From positions 496,001-560,000 of the forward strand of contig NZ_CP114176.1 of assembly GCF_027186265.1 (NCBI RefSeq): a stretch of 64,000 nucleotides of DNA, given 5' to 3'. The translations under genes were made by a program, and so were the position numbers. Shown in pieces: positions 43,841 through 53,080 of the stretch; the first letter of the stretch is position 1, and each line of letters starts with the position of its first letter. This DNA comes from Lentibacillus daqui (GTDB lineage: Bacteria; Bacillota; Bacilli; Bacillales; Amphibacillaceae). Below the pieces are notes generated by a model. It saw nothing but the letters and a program-made list of their open reading frames with translations, ran no database searches and was not told the DNA's origin.

Positions 43841-45585
43841 TCATTTGCCTCCTTTGTTTCAGTTGCATTTTTTCCTAAATACTTTTTAGCGGCTTCAACA
43901 AGGCGAAACTTCTGTATTTTTCCGTTTCCGGTATATGGCCAATCCGCTTCTTCAATAAACCAGACGTAGCGGGGGACTTTAAATTTAGCTAGTTGCTCAC
44001 GGCATAGGTTTACAATATCACGTCTTTTTAGCTTTTTGCCAGCCTTTAACTCTACGAAAGCGGCACCAATTTCACCGGTGATGGCATCGGGTACCCCAAC
44101 AACATACACTTGTTTGACGGCATCATGGTTAGAGATAACTTCTTCCACTTCTTTTGGCGCAACATTTTCACCGGAAACTTTATATAAATCCTTACTCTTT
44201 CCAAGGAATTCAATATAACCATGTTCATCAATCCGTCCCAAATCGCCAGTATAAAACCATCCGTCCTTATCAATAGCAGCGGCCGTTTCTTCTGGTTTAT
44301 TGTAATAGCCGTTGGTTACAATGTTTCCACGGACGACAAGTTCACCAGGAGTGTTTGGATCAATATCCTCTTTTGTGAATGGATCGACTACTTTATATTG
44401 CGTGTTTGCTCCGCCAAATTCAGCCAAACCACTGCTTCCACCCGGCTTCATCCGTCCTACCCTGGTGGAAACAATCGCAACTGAATCGCCCACTTCCGTA
44501 TGAACAGTTGCTGCAGTTGCTTCTGTTCCACCATAAGCCGTACAGATCTCAGTCAGACCAAGTTCCTGTATTGCCTGCTTCCAGACCGGAATTGGTGCCG
44601 GGGCAGCTGCACAAAGTAAGCTGAATAATGATGTCAGGTCATATTTCTTTAAATCCGGGTAATGCAGAATAGAAAGTAACATGGAAGGGACACCAAGGAA
44701 ATCAGTTGCCCGTGTTTTTTCCATTAGTGTCAACATGGATTTTGGTGTCGATTCCGTTGTTAATACAAGTGCACCACCTACATATGTAGCAGAAAGAATT
44801 CCTTCAATATAGGCAAATACATGATACATTGGCAGGGTCGTAAAGATACGTCGTCCATCTTCAAACGCCCGGCTGAGTGCGGAACTGAATCCGCAACGTA
44901 AAACCATATCATGGGTAAGCATCACACCTTTAGGCAGCCCAGTTGTTCCAGAGGTATAAATGATATCGACAATTTCATCCGGATATTCACTATGATCGAT
45001 TCGTTCCTGTAAAACATCCATTGCAACCGATGATGATTTGGCAAGAAAATCATCCCATACGATAAATCTTTCACTACCACCTGATGACGGTTGATTAGGA
45101 ATGCAAATTGCCTGTTGCATGACATGTTTGCCGTGAATATCCTGAAGCTTGTTCTGATCGATTAAGCGATCAATAATTTCCGCGTAATTTGTCTTTTTAA
45201 TGGTTTGATGAAAGAATAACCAATTAGTGTCGGATTGCCTAAGTGTGTATTCCAATTCATCTTCACGCAGCATCGTGTTGATTGGTACACATACTGCACC
45301 AACCAAGGATACAGCAATTTTTAAGGATATAAATTCGGGTCTGTTTTCCATTAATAGGGCAACATGATCGCGTCGTTTAACACCAAGTGCCATTAATGCT
45401 CTGGCAACTTGTATACTTTCATTCCACACGTCCATGTATGTATATTCCCTATCAGCGGTTAATAGTAATGGGCGATCAGGATATTTTTGTGCCCGCTCAG
45501 CAAAATGGGCTCCCAATGTTTTTCGCTTCCAGACCGGGAATTGACTTTCAATGTCATGCCGACGTTCGGTTACACTTTTTACCAT
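43831..45585 (-). CDS. AMP-binding acyl-CoA/fatty-acid ligase
   Basis: ANL-superfamily adenylating enzyme of 584 residues. P-loop-like motif IIYTSGTTGLPKGVMLTHD, the acyl-site block TAYGGTEATAATVHTE, the hinge GDLGRIDEHGYIEFLGKSKD and the catalytic C-terminal Lys in PYTGNGKIQKFRL are all present. It activates a carboxylic acid to its CoA (or carrier) thioester. Start ATG 45585 after GGAGTGTGCTCT. It is coupled to a ketoacyl synthase gene, which suggests a small acyl-condensing pathway, now broken because that gene is truncated. The substrate is unknown. Confidence 0.88.
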   Translation of the reverse strand: MVKSVTERRHDIESQFPVWKRKTLGAHFAERAQKYPDRPLLLTADREYTYMDVWNESIQVARALMALGVKRRDHVALLMENRPEFISLKIAVSLVGAVCVPINTMLREDELEYTLRQSDTNWLFFHQTIKKTNYAEIIDRLIDQNKLQDIHGKHVMQQAICIPNQPSSGGSERFIVWDDFLAKSSSVAMDVLQERIDHSEYPDEIVDIIYTSGTTGLPKGVMLTHDMVLRCGFSSALSRAFEDGRRIFTTLPMYHVFAYIEGILSATYVGGALVLTTESTPKSMLTLMEKTRATDFLGVPSMLLSILHYPDLKKYDLTSLFSLLCAAAPAPIPVWKQAIQELGLTEICTAYGGTEATAATVHTEVGDSVAIVSTRVGRMKPGGSSGLAEFGGANTQYKVVDPFTKEDIDPNTPGELVVRGNIVTNGYYNKPEETAAAIDKDGWFYTGDLGRIDEHGYIEFLGKSKDLYKVSGENVAPKEVEEVISNHDAVKQVYVVGVPDAITGEIGAAFVELKAGKKLKRRDIVNLCREQLAKFKVPRYVWFIEEADWPYTGNGKIQKFRLVEAAKKYLGKNATETKEANEWQ

Positions 45586-45759
45586 AGAGCACACTCCATT
45601 CCAGTTAAGTTGTCCGACTTTAATAATTAGTTGTATATCATATTCAATTAATTCAAACCTGTCAATTTATTTGTTTTTAATTGGAACACATTGGCACGCT
45701 GTTTTTAGTATATTCATGTTGCTGGTTTTTAATATTTTTTTGGGAGAAATAACGACCGC

Positions 45760-45978
45760 TTATGCATTTGTTCCCCAAGATAATAAGGTTGATTTAAAAA
45801 AAGGATTGTCAATGTAAGGTCCATTAACATCTAACTGCCTCAGTAATTCAGCCATGTATCTTGGTGTGTAAGGCATATCCTTTTGCAACCACCACAATGT
45901 TAACATTAATGATTTTCCCTTAAACGTCAATTCCATATCCGTAAGCAAGATCCCTTTATCAATGAATAACTTTTTCAC
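45760..45978 (-). pseudogene. Fragment of a retropepsin-like protein gene (possible)
   Basis: A GTG-started frame overlaps the stop of the broken gene upstream (TAGTG). Its first 20 residues, KKLFIDKGILLTDMELTFKG, resemble the N-terminus of the aspartic-protease-like proteins that I recall following this gene in Bacillaceae. The IDTGA active site does not follow; the frame continues with unrelated WWLQKDMPYTPRYMAELLRQ. I read it as a truncated gene joined to foreign sequence; uncertain. Confidence 0.35.
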
Positions 45979-46235
45979 TAACGTCTTACACCTACCCACT
46001 TTTTCTCAATAATATTAGGTTTTTTTCGACTCGTATGGAGAACATACAATTCTCTAGTAGGATTTTCACGATGAAGTTCTTGATACACTTTCATTGCATC
46101 AGGTGAATTTGAATACTTTTACAATGAGGTAATTTATTCCAAAATACGTTGGTTTTCATCATTTGTGTATGCTTTTGCGGCCTCAATCAACACCCATTGG
46201 TCCGGGAATGCTTGGCGTACATCTTTCCATTTCAT
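45978..46235 (-). pseudogene. Frameshifted small hypothetical gene
   Basis: Behind a good GGAGGTGTCATAA site the frame reads MKWKDVRQAFPDQWVLIEAA and AKAYTNDENQRILE, then stops at 46136-46134. A second frame continues SPDAMKVYQELHRENPTREL and YVLHTSRKKPNIIEKKWVGVR. Joined, they give one protein of about 85 residues of a conserved Bacillaceae type with unknown function. At least one frameshift lies near 46100-46134. Confidence 0.65.
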
Positions 46236-46502
46236 TTATGACACCTCCAAGTTCTTTACATATATTCTATCATGCCACGATAGGTTTTATAAACATTACC
46301 AATTTTGAATTCTCAAAACCTAGAAAATGTATTAGCTAATGCAATATTTAACCATGTTCTTTCAATCAAATGAACAGAATAACGCATAAATAAGTTGAAA
46401 TAAAAAACAAAAAGTGTATAGACTATCAGCAGAAGGTTCTGACTCATTTTGTTGGACTGGGTAATATTCTTGAAGTAAAAGAGTACTGAGGAAAGTATAC
46501 AA

Positions 46503-47318
46503 TTGTACGAACTAACCAGCTTAGGACCACGTGCTTTCCAAATTTTGTGTAAAACGCAGTATAACACGCTATTGTTTGATCGGCATGATGGGAAACTTAT
46601 CCCGACAAAAGCAGGAAACACGTTATATCCGTTTGCTAAAAATATGGTAGAAATGCTAGAACAATCGCACGAGGCAGTCAAGGAGGCAACAGGTGAACAC
46701 GAAACTGTATTGCATGTAGGGGCCAGTTTTACAATTGGCGATTATTTGCTGCCTCATGTGATGGGAAAATTTAAGAAAAAGTTTCCTGATTACCGATTTA
46801 GTTTAACGATTGGAAACACGCCACAGATCGTGGAAAAACTGGGGGATCAGGATATCGATATTGCTCTGGTGGAGAGCCAGGTTGATGATCGTTCCTTTAT
46901 GATAGAAACGTTCGCACAGGATGAATTGGTCCTGGTTTTACCGGCCGATCATCGCTGGAAAGACAGGGAAATGATCATGCTGCATGAACTGCCAGAAGAA
47001 AAGATGATCTGACGGGAAGCGGAATCAGGGACGCGAATTATTTTGGAAAATTCATTACAAGAAGCTGGCGTACTGAAAAAGATTCAGAGTTCATTGGAGC
47101 TTGGCAGTGTCCAATCGATTAAAAGTGCGATGGAAGCGGGTCTTGGTGTCAGTATTTTACCGAAGCTAACGGTGGAGAAGGAATTGGCGTATGGTATGAT
47201 GAAGGTGGTAACAGTTAACGACCTCAAACGCACACGTGATTTGCTGATGGTTCGAGAGCCGCAACGTTTCAGAAAACAGGTGGTGCGTGATTTTGTGGCG
47301 TTTGTTCGGGGGAGTTAG
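46503..47318 (+). pseudogene. Broken LysR-family regulator gene (CysL/YwfK-like)
   Basis: The effector-binding domain is well preserved (VLHVGASFTIGDYLLPHVMG, IDIALVESQVDDRSFMIE, LGVSILPKL), but a TGA at 47010-47012 interrupts it where homologues have Trp or Arg (KMI*REAESGTR). At the N-terminus only the end of the recognition-helix region survives (LLFDRHDGKLIPTKAGN); the DNA-binding helices are gone. It is therefore dead twice over. The regulated gene may have been the yeiH/cys-type neighbour of intact homologues, which is absent here. Confidence 0.8.
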
Positions 47319-47410
47319 CAAAATATTGGCAGATGTAAATGATAGTTTTTCAAAAGTGGCCAGTCCCCCATTACGCAAAATGCCGGAATACGTGGGACTG
47401 GCACTAATTT

Positions 47411-47982
47411 TTAACCTTTTTCCTCCGCATACACAGAAAACCGTCTCAGTTCCCTAATCACACGCGAAATGGGCAATCCCATAACGGTGTAGTAATCGCC
47501 GATAATTTGCTTAACAAACATTGCCCCAAGACTTTGAATGCCGTATGCACCTGCTTTATCGTACGGTTCACATACCAATCTATTTCCTCTTTTGATAATG
47601 GCCAAAATTCAACCTTTGTTCGTTCAACAAAAACAATCTCATCATCATGGGAGCGAATCATGACACCAGTAAATACCTCGTGTACGTTTCCGCTAAAAGC
47701 AGTAATCATTTGCGCAGCCTCTTGGCTATCTTTCGGTTTTCCAAAGATCGTTTGATGGAAGGAAACAACAGTGTCAGCCGATAAAATCACTTCATCTTCG
47801 CAGTGAAGCGGGACATTTTTCCCTTTTAATAACGCCAATTGTTTTACTTTTTCTACCGGATCGCTTGATTTGATTTGTGATTCATCCACGTCCGGTTTTC
47901 GGATCGTAAAAGGAATCTTAACCTGGTTTAACAGCTCTTGTCTTCTTGGTGATGAGGATACCAGGATGAGTTTGTTAGTCAT
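47411..47982 (-). pseudogene. maf: Frameshifted maf (nucleotide pyrophosphatase)
   Basis: Maf proteins hydrolyse non-canonical or modified nucleoside triphosphates (m5U, pseudo-U, dTTP types) and affect septum formation. The N-terminal signature LILVSSSPRRQELL and the catalytic AD in VILSADTVV are present up to EEIDWYVNRT. The last third, EPYDKAGAYGIQSLGAMFVK, is in another frame, ending RVIRELRRFSVYAEEKG. The shift lies near 47560-47580. Everything else looks intact, so a recent mutation or a sequencing error is possible. Confidence 0.85.
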
Positions 47983-48093
47983 ATTTTTCCTCCTGCTCGG
48001 ATTAATTGGTTGTCTTCATTTTACCAGTAAGCGGGCAGGGTATGAAGATTTAACTTTCGTCTGATTATGTATTAATAGAAATTTAAAATACTT

Positions 48094-48122
48094 CTTTAAA
48101 CTTTTTAGGCAGATGGTATAAT
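48094..48122 (+). promoter_or_regulatory. Promoter of the type I toxin mRNA
   Basis: -10 TATAAT at 48117-48122 and a weak -35 TTTAAA at 48095-48100. The transcript would have a leader of about 90 bases with GGGAGGTCGGCG and further GC-rich stretches before the toxin start codon. Confidence 0.6.
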
Positions 48123-48218
48123 AGAAACATGCAATAATCGTGTTTTCCTCAAGGGAGGTCGGCGCATCTCGTCGTTGTAGTGTCACGCGATACGCTATAA
48201 CGGAAGGGGGTGTTGCCC

Positions 48219-48296
48219 TTGTCTGTTTTTGAGACATTGGTTCTAATGATCGCCTTTGCAACACTAGTTGTAACGATTATAGACCGTAAAAAATAG
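48219..48296 (+). CDS. Type I toxin, holin-like membrane peptide (25 aa)
   Basis: TTG-started peptide: an N-terminal SVFETLVLMIAFATLVV helix and a basic end DRKK. This matches the putative holin-like toxin family (TxpA, BsrG, BsrE of B. subtilis begin M(S/T).(Y/F)E.L..M..F). AAGGGGGTG lies 7 bases upstream. Such peptides damage the membrane or wall and are silenced by an antisense RNA; a divergent-strand promoter and terminator placed for exactly this are visible downstream. Upstream in-frame GTG/TTG codons (48210, 48213) could also start it. Confidence 0.75.
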   Translation: MSVFETLVLMIAFATLVVTIIDRKK

Positions 48297-48434
48297 ACCT
48301 CCCTTAGTTTCGCAGCCTAGTGAGGTCTATTCCTTACCTGTGCTGACCCCTCTTGAAGGGGAGCGATTCATTGCTGACCGGAGATATTGGCGTATCTTCG
48401 GTCTTTATTAGTTTATGCCTGTTTTCTTATCTCT
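48283..48434 (-). ncRNA. Antisense antitoxin RNA overlapping the toxin mRNA 3' end
   Basis: Minus-strand promoter with extended -10 TGTTATAAT (TATAAT at 48446-48441). The RNA would start near 48434 and run leftwards to a hairpin AATAGACCTC / GAGGTCTATT (48331-48292) followed by TTTTTT, ending inside the toxin stop region. The toxin mRNA reads through the same segment to its own terminator at 48375-48407, so the two RNAs share over 100 complementary bases, as in TxpA/RatA and BsrG/SR4. No experimental support; the architecture is seen directly. Confidence 0.65.
48375..48407 (+). terminator. Terminator of the toxin mRNA
   Basis: Stem GACCGGAGATA / TATCTTCGGTC with a 6-base loop and TTTATT after it. 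Confidence 0.75.
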
Positions 48435-48643
48435 ATGTTTATTATAACACGAAAAGTCAATTTGAAAACAAAAAATAATATGATTTGTTGTTTTTCCTGC
48501 TTTCCTAAACCTCTACGATTGGGACATCATTTCTGATCTGTAAAAAATGTCGCATTACTAACCCAATCCAAATATTTTAAAATTAATTTTCCCATCTAAT
48601 GCCCCTTAAACCGGAGTTGGATCGATTGTAATGGTAAAGAGGG

Positions 48644-50152
48644 GTGCTTTCCAATTTCCTCTCCATCCGTGATGCCATGAATAAATTGATCGATCTTGAT
48701 GATGCACTCAAAGGTGAAGGTGGAAATGCAATTAGAGAACATTTTATGACACTTCATTTCCCGGCAGTCATTCTATTTAACTTGTTTTTGGAAGAATATA
48801 TTAATATTTTAAAAGAAATAAAGGGATCGGTCGAATCGTTTGAAAATAATAATGGCCTTATCCGTGAAGAATTCATCGAAGGCGATGTGAAAAGTGCTCT
48901 CAATAAACTCGATGACTTAACACATGAAATTGTGGATGATATTAATAATCATTATAATGAGGTAAGTGACCTGGTGCCTTATGATTCCGTGAAAACGACA
49001 AACTTTGACTTTCACCTGTCCGGAGCACGGTTTATCGTTCAAGATACACGTACAAACCTTTCCAAGCTTGATGAAGACAGCACTTCTAAACTAGAAGATT
49101 CGGCTGATTCAGCAGATCAAATTGCTCAATTTGTCACCAAGATTCAAGGTTGGACGAAAAATGGGGTCTTTTTGACAGAATCCCAAATTGGTGAAGTTGA
49201 AAATTATTTCATGGAATCGGATGTCATCGAGGACATGATCGACCGTGCCACGGAATTGTCTGTTAAACAAGGTGATTCGACCATTCAGGGAGATATTGCC
49301 GGGTGGCTTTCGGATTTAGGAAAAACAAACGGGGCATATAACGTTGCAAAAGGGGCACTTGCATTTAAAATCATGAACAGCGGCATGCTTGATTTGGTGA
49401 AAGACGGTAAAGGAAACTTTATTGTTAAAGCTTCTGCTAAGTGGAAAAAAGGTTCGAATGGAAAATATGAATCGAAGTTGGCCGGTAATATTTATAAACT
49501 ATTGAAAAACGGCGATAGAAACGCAGCGAATCCCCTTAAGCGGTATATTGCCAAATCAGGAAAAGCGCCTAGTGGGGTTCTTCGACAAATAATCGGGCTT
49601 AAAGGCAAAACAAATAGAATTAGTTTCGGGAAAGTAGCTAACAGTTATTCTAGTGTTCTTGTATTTGATAAAGCGAAATTAAAAGATTATAAAATGAACG
49701 TGGATGTAAAGGGTACGGCGAAGCAATTTTCCAGTACGAAGGGTGTAATGAAACTTGCGAAAAGGATACCGTATGCTGGAATCCTATTTTCAGTTGGAAC
49801 AAATTCCGGCGAATATTTTAGTGATGAAAATAAATACAAATCATTTTACGAAAAGTCAGGTAGGTTTGCTGGAGGTATTGGACTAGATCTTGGGGTTGCC
49901 GGACTCACAACTGGCGGAGCTGTTATCGGGTCAATGATCTGCCCGGGGGTTGGTACTGTTATAGGTGGGGCAGTTGGCGCAGGTGTTGGGATTGTAGGAT
50001 CCTGGTTTGTTGAAGGAACTGTTAAAGAATGGGGAGAAAATGCTGGTCGCTGGGTTGAGGATACTGTTAAAGATGCAGGGGATTGGATAGGTGATAAAGT
50101 TGGTGATATAACCTCAAATGTAGGAGGTTTTATTTCAGGGATTTTTAACTAA
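48644..50152 (+). CDS. LXG-domain polymorphic toxin with glycine-zipper C-terminus (N-terminus shortened)
   Basis: 502 residues. The N-terminal part has the LXG core LDDALKGEGGNAIREHF and IREEFIEGDV, the marker of type VII (Ess/Yuk) secreted toxins. The middle is polar. The last 100 residues are a Gly/Ala-rich hydrophobic zipper (GGAVIGSMICPGVGTVIGG, GAVGAGVGIVGSWFV), then an amphipathic tail with repeated VEDTVKDAGDWIG. Such an end predicts membrane insertion. Only 17 residues precede LDDALKG where intact proteins have about 40, a stop lies just upstream in frame, and the GTG has a poorly spaced site, so the 5' end seems lost or altered. Five membrane-protein paralogues follow, likely immunity. 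Confidence 0.75.
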   Translation: MLSNFLSIRDAMNKLIDLDDALKGEGGNAIREHFMTLHFPAVILFNLFLEEYINILKEIKGSVESFENNNGLIREEFIEGDVKSALNKLDDLTHEIVDDINNHYNEVSDLVPYDSVKTTNFDFHLSGARFIVQDTRTNLSKLDEDSTSKLEDSADSADQIAQFVTKIQGWTKNGVFLTESQIGEVENYFMESDVIEDMIDRATELSVKQGDSTIQGDIAGWLSDLGKTNGAYNVAKGALAFKIMNSGMLDLVKDGKGNFIVKASAKWKKGSNGKYESKLAGNIYKLLKNGDRNAANPLKRYIAKSGKAPSGVLRQIIGLKGKTNRISFGKVANSYSSVLVFDKAKLKDYKMNVDVKGTAKQFSSTKGVMKLAKRIPYAGILFSVGTNSGEYFSDENKYKSFYEKSGRFAGGIGLDLGVAGLTTGGAVIGSMICPGVGTVIGGAVGAGVGIVGSWFVEGTVKEWGENAGRWVEDTVKDAGDWIGDKVGDITSNVGGFISGIFN

Positions 50153-50203
50153 CCTAGTGAATAATTATTATGCTAGTCTTGAGTAAAAGGAATGGAGTAG
50201 TAC

Positions 50204-50821
50204 ATGGATAAACAAAAAAGATTTTCATTAAAGAGTGGCTTTTTGGCTTTTATTAAATCAAATATTATTTTAATGTTTTTTTTCCTGATTTTTATGCTTA
50301 ACAGTAATGAGTGGCGCTATGACGGAATAAATTTTGTTATCCTTTTTCTGTTCGGTGCTGAATCTTTTATAGTCCTATTATCTTCACTAGCGTGTTTTAA
50401 TACACAAATTGAGAAGGATTTAAAAAAAGGTAAACAAAAGAAAAATAACAAAGAGTGGTTAGGATTTGGAATTAATTTTATAGTGATTTCCATATTTTCA
50501 CTATTATTCTTAGGGGCAAACATTCCCTACCCAAGCACATTAATATTTTTAATATTAATAACAAATGCTATGGCATCAGTTTATTCCGTGGTTTTTCATC
50601 CAATTGCTTTAGGTATTTATGAAGCGAACGTTTTGCAAGAAAAAACAACCATGATGGATTACATTTTTAAGTATGTTGCCATTTTTTTATCAGGGATAAA
50701 TTATTATGTGCAGATGATATTGTTAAGGTTCCCGTTGTTGTTAAACAAAGTCATTGCTATTGTTTTTGCTTTGTTTCTACTGTGGCAATGGTTTGTGGTA
50801 GGTACGATTTTTGACAAGTGA
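50204..50821 (+). CDS. Putative immunity membrane protein, array copy 1 (intact)
   Basis: 205 residues with four to five hydrophobic helices, 51 bases after the LXG toxin gene. Conserved features of the array: a cytosolic start with RFSLKSGFLAFIKSN, a basic loop ending NKEWLGFG, the pattern IPYPSTLIFL..LITNAM, and VFHPIALGIYEANV, DYIFKYVAIFLSGINYYVQ and LPLL.NK.IAIVF. I do not recognise the family. Position directly behind a pore-type LXG toxin and duplication into an array argue for immunity. Ribosome site GGAATGGAG. Confidence 0.75.
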   Translation: MDKQKRFSLKSGFLAFIKSNIILMFFFLIFMLNSNEWRYDGINFVILFLFGAESFIVLLSSLACFNTQIEKDLKKGKQKKNNKEWLGFGINFIVISIFSLLFLGANIPYPSTLIFLILITNAMASVYSVVFHPIALGIYEANVLQEKTTMMDYIFKYVAIFLSGINYYVQMILLRFPLLLNKVIAIVFALFLLWQWFVVGTIFDK

Positions 50822-51036
50822 TTTGAGAGCATATGGCAGTATATTCAAACTAAGGGATATAGTAAAATAGAAACGCTTTTCCTTTAAAGAAAGCCTTCAC
50901 TTCAATATTTCTTAATTGGAAACTGCAATTGTATTTGCGTTGACCTTATTATGGGGTGTTGCTTTGACACTAGGCATTTTTAATTAAAATAGGATATTTT
51001 TATTGGAGAAAAAACCATGAGTAGGCAGGGAAATCA

Positions 51037-51666
51037 TTGGATAAATCATCAACACACATAAAGGCTAATGGTACAAAAACGAAAATATGGAAATTTTCTT
51101 TGGTAAAGGGACTTCAGTCATTCATAACGTCCAATTTGCTACTTGTTTTTGCTGCAGTTATTTTTATGGTTAATCATGGATCAAAAACGCCTATTTTGGT
51201 ATTTATATTCTTTTGCAGAGGCCTTTATAATTTTGCTGTCATTTATAGCTTGTTTTAACCGTCAAGTTAATCATGTGATTTCAGGACACAAAAGCCGTTT
51301 TTCTGAAAAAGAATGGATAGGATTGCTATTAACCATTACTATAACATCTCTGTTATCGCTTGGCTTTGCAGGTATTGGCGTTCCGTTCCCAAGTACAATC
51401 GTTATGTTAGTTTTGGTGATAAATTTCATGTTCGCTTTATATTCTATTCTTTTTCATCCTGTTGCTCTGAAATTATATAAAGCTAATGTTTATGATGAAA
51501 AAAGCAGCGTTTTGGACTTTACATTTAAATATATATACTGTTTTCGGGAATTAATTTTCATGTTCAAATGAAGTTATTACATCTTCCTTTAGTGGTTAAT
51601 AAAATTTTGGCTATTGTCTTTGTATTATTTTTACTTTTGCAAGGATTTTTGGTTATTAGTTTTTGA
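51037..51666 (+). pseudogene. Immunity-type membrane protein, array copy 2 (frameshifted twice)
   Basis: The family blocks are all present, but in three frames: FSLVKGLQSFITSNLLLVFA, then (shift near 51180-51220) SFAEAFIILLSFIACFNRQV to SSVLDFTFKYIY, then (shift near 51540) NFHVQMKLLHLPLVVNKILA to the stop at 51664. Between shifts the sequence is clean, so decay is recent. Confidence 0.8.
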
Positions 51667-51714
51667 ATAATTTATCCGTGACCTAGTCAACAGGAAAAAG
51701 GAATGGAATGTTGC

Positions 51715-52335
51715 ATGAACAAACAGAAATACTTTTCATTTAAACACGGATTTTTAGCTTTTGTTAAATCAAATATTCTATTAATACTTATTCTTCTTGT
51801 TTTGGTGATTAACAAGAGTGAGTGGCGTTATGACGATGGCTTTGGTTACGTTATGATGTATCTTGTATTTGCGGAAATTTTTATTGTGGTTTTGTCATTT
51901 CTGGCATGTATTAAACCTTATGTTGGGAAGGATTTAGAAAAGGATCAAAAGAAGCATAACAAAGAGTAGTTAGGGTTTGGAATTAACTTTATAGCACTTT
52001 CTATATTTTCACTATTATTCTTAGGGGCAAACATTCCCTACCCAAGTACACTAATTTTTTTAATATTAATGACCAATTTTATAGTGTCATTGTACTCCGT
52101 TATTTTTCATCCGGTTGCTTTAGGAATTTATCAAGCGAACGTTTTCCAAGAAAAAACAACCTTGATGGATTACATTTTTAAATATGTTGCCATTTTTTTA
52201 TCAGGGATAAATTATTACGAACAGATGATTTTGTTAAGGCTACCGTTGCTAGTTAATAAAGTAATTGCTATTGTCTTTGTCCTATTTTTATTGTGGGAAG
52301 GGTTTGGGGTAATTGCCATCTTTGACAAGTTCTAA
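51715..52335 (+). pseudogene. Immunity-type membrane protein, array copy 3 (nonsense mutation)
   Basis: Very close to copy 1 (MNKQKYFSFKHGFLAFVKSN; LFLGANIPYPSTLIFLIL). It has one TAG at 51967-51969 exactly where copy 1 has TGG, the Trp of KEW, and reads through to 52335 otherwise intact (SGINYYEQMILLRLPLLVNK). A single-base change inactivates it unless suppressed. It shares the leader AAAAGGAATGGA with copy 1, so it is a recent duplicate. Confidence 0.85.
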
Positions 52336-52399
52336 AAAACAATTATGCTAGTTATGAAGCGGGTTGTGTAATCAATTCTTTCGTAAGGGAAAGGTTAAG

Positions 52400-53026
52400 T
52401 TGTTTGATAAAACATTGGGAAATCGTATTTCTATAAAAAACGGTTTATGGTTTCTTTTAAAGGCTAACATCATGCTAGCAATTTTGATCGCATTGTTTAC
52501 ATTAAATAGGACTGAATGGAGATCAGACGGAGCGGGAAAGGTAAGCACATTTATTTTCATGTTTGAATGTCTTTTTATTTTACTATCCATATTTGCCTGT
52601 TTAAAACCTGAGAAGGGTATTGTGAAACAGCGGACAAATAAGAAAATTTCCCAAAAAGAATGGATTGGTATGGTTATTGCAATTATATCAACATCATTAT
52701 TATCTCTTTTTATGCTGCCCGCGGGTATTCCATTTCCGAGTACGATTATCCTTGTTGTGTTAGCAATTAATTTTTTTGCTGCTATCTACTCGGTTGTTTT
52801 TCATAAAGTAGCTATCGGGATATATGAACTGAACGTATTTAAAGAAAAAGATGGTATTACAGATTATACATTCAAATATATAGCAATAATTTTTTCAGGC
52901 TTAAATTATAATGTGCAAGTTAATCTACAAAAATTACCCCTTATTTTTAATAAACCGATTACCATCATTTTTGTGTTTATATTGGCAATGCAGTTTATTA
53001 TTGCGGGTACTATTTTTACGTATTAG
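52400..53026 (+). CDS. Putative immunity membrane protein, array copy 4 (intact)
   Basis: 208 residues from TTG 52400 (AAAGG 5 bases upstream); a TTG 12 codons earlier is possible but has no site. It is more diverged than copies 1 and 3: RISIKNGLWFLLKANIMLAI, QKEWIGMVIAI, GIPFPSTIILVVLAINFF, VFHKVAIGIYELNVFKEKDG, FKYIAIIFSGLNYNVQ. Divergence among neighbours in such arrays usually reflects protection against different toxin variants. Confidence 0.72.
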   Translation: MFDKTLGNRISIKNGLWFLLKANIMLAILIALFTLNRTEWRSDGAGKVSTFIFMFECLFILLSIFACLKPEKGIVKQRTNKKISQKEWIGMVIAIISTSLLSLFMLPAGIPFPSTIILVVLAINFFAAIYSVVFHKVAIGIYELNVFKEKDGITDYTFKYIAIIFSGLNYNVQVNLQKLPLIFNKPITIIFVFILAMQFIIAGTIFTY

Positions 53027-53080
53027 GGTATAGCTTATAGGCTAGAGGTTATATGTAGCAGATGGGGATGGAAGCGATAA

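Noticed and set aside
51967..51969. TAG in immunity copy 3 as programmed read-through
   Set aside because: The intact copies have TGG at this codon and no read-through context is visible; a plain nonsense mutation is simpler.
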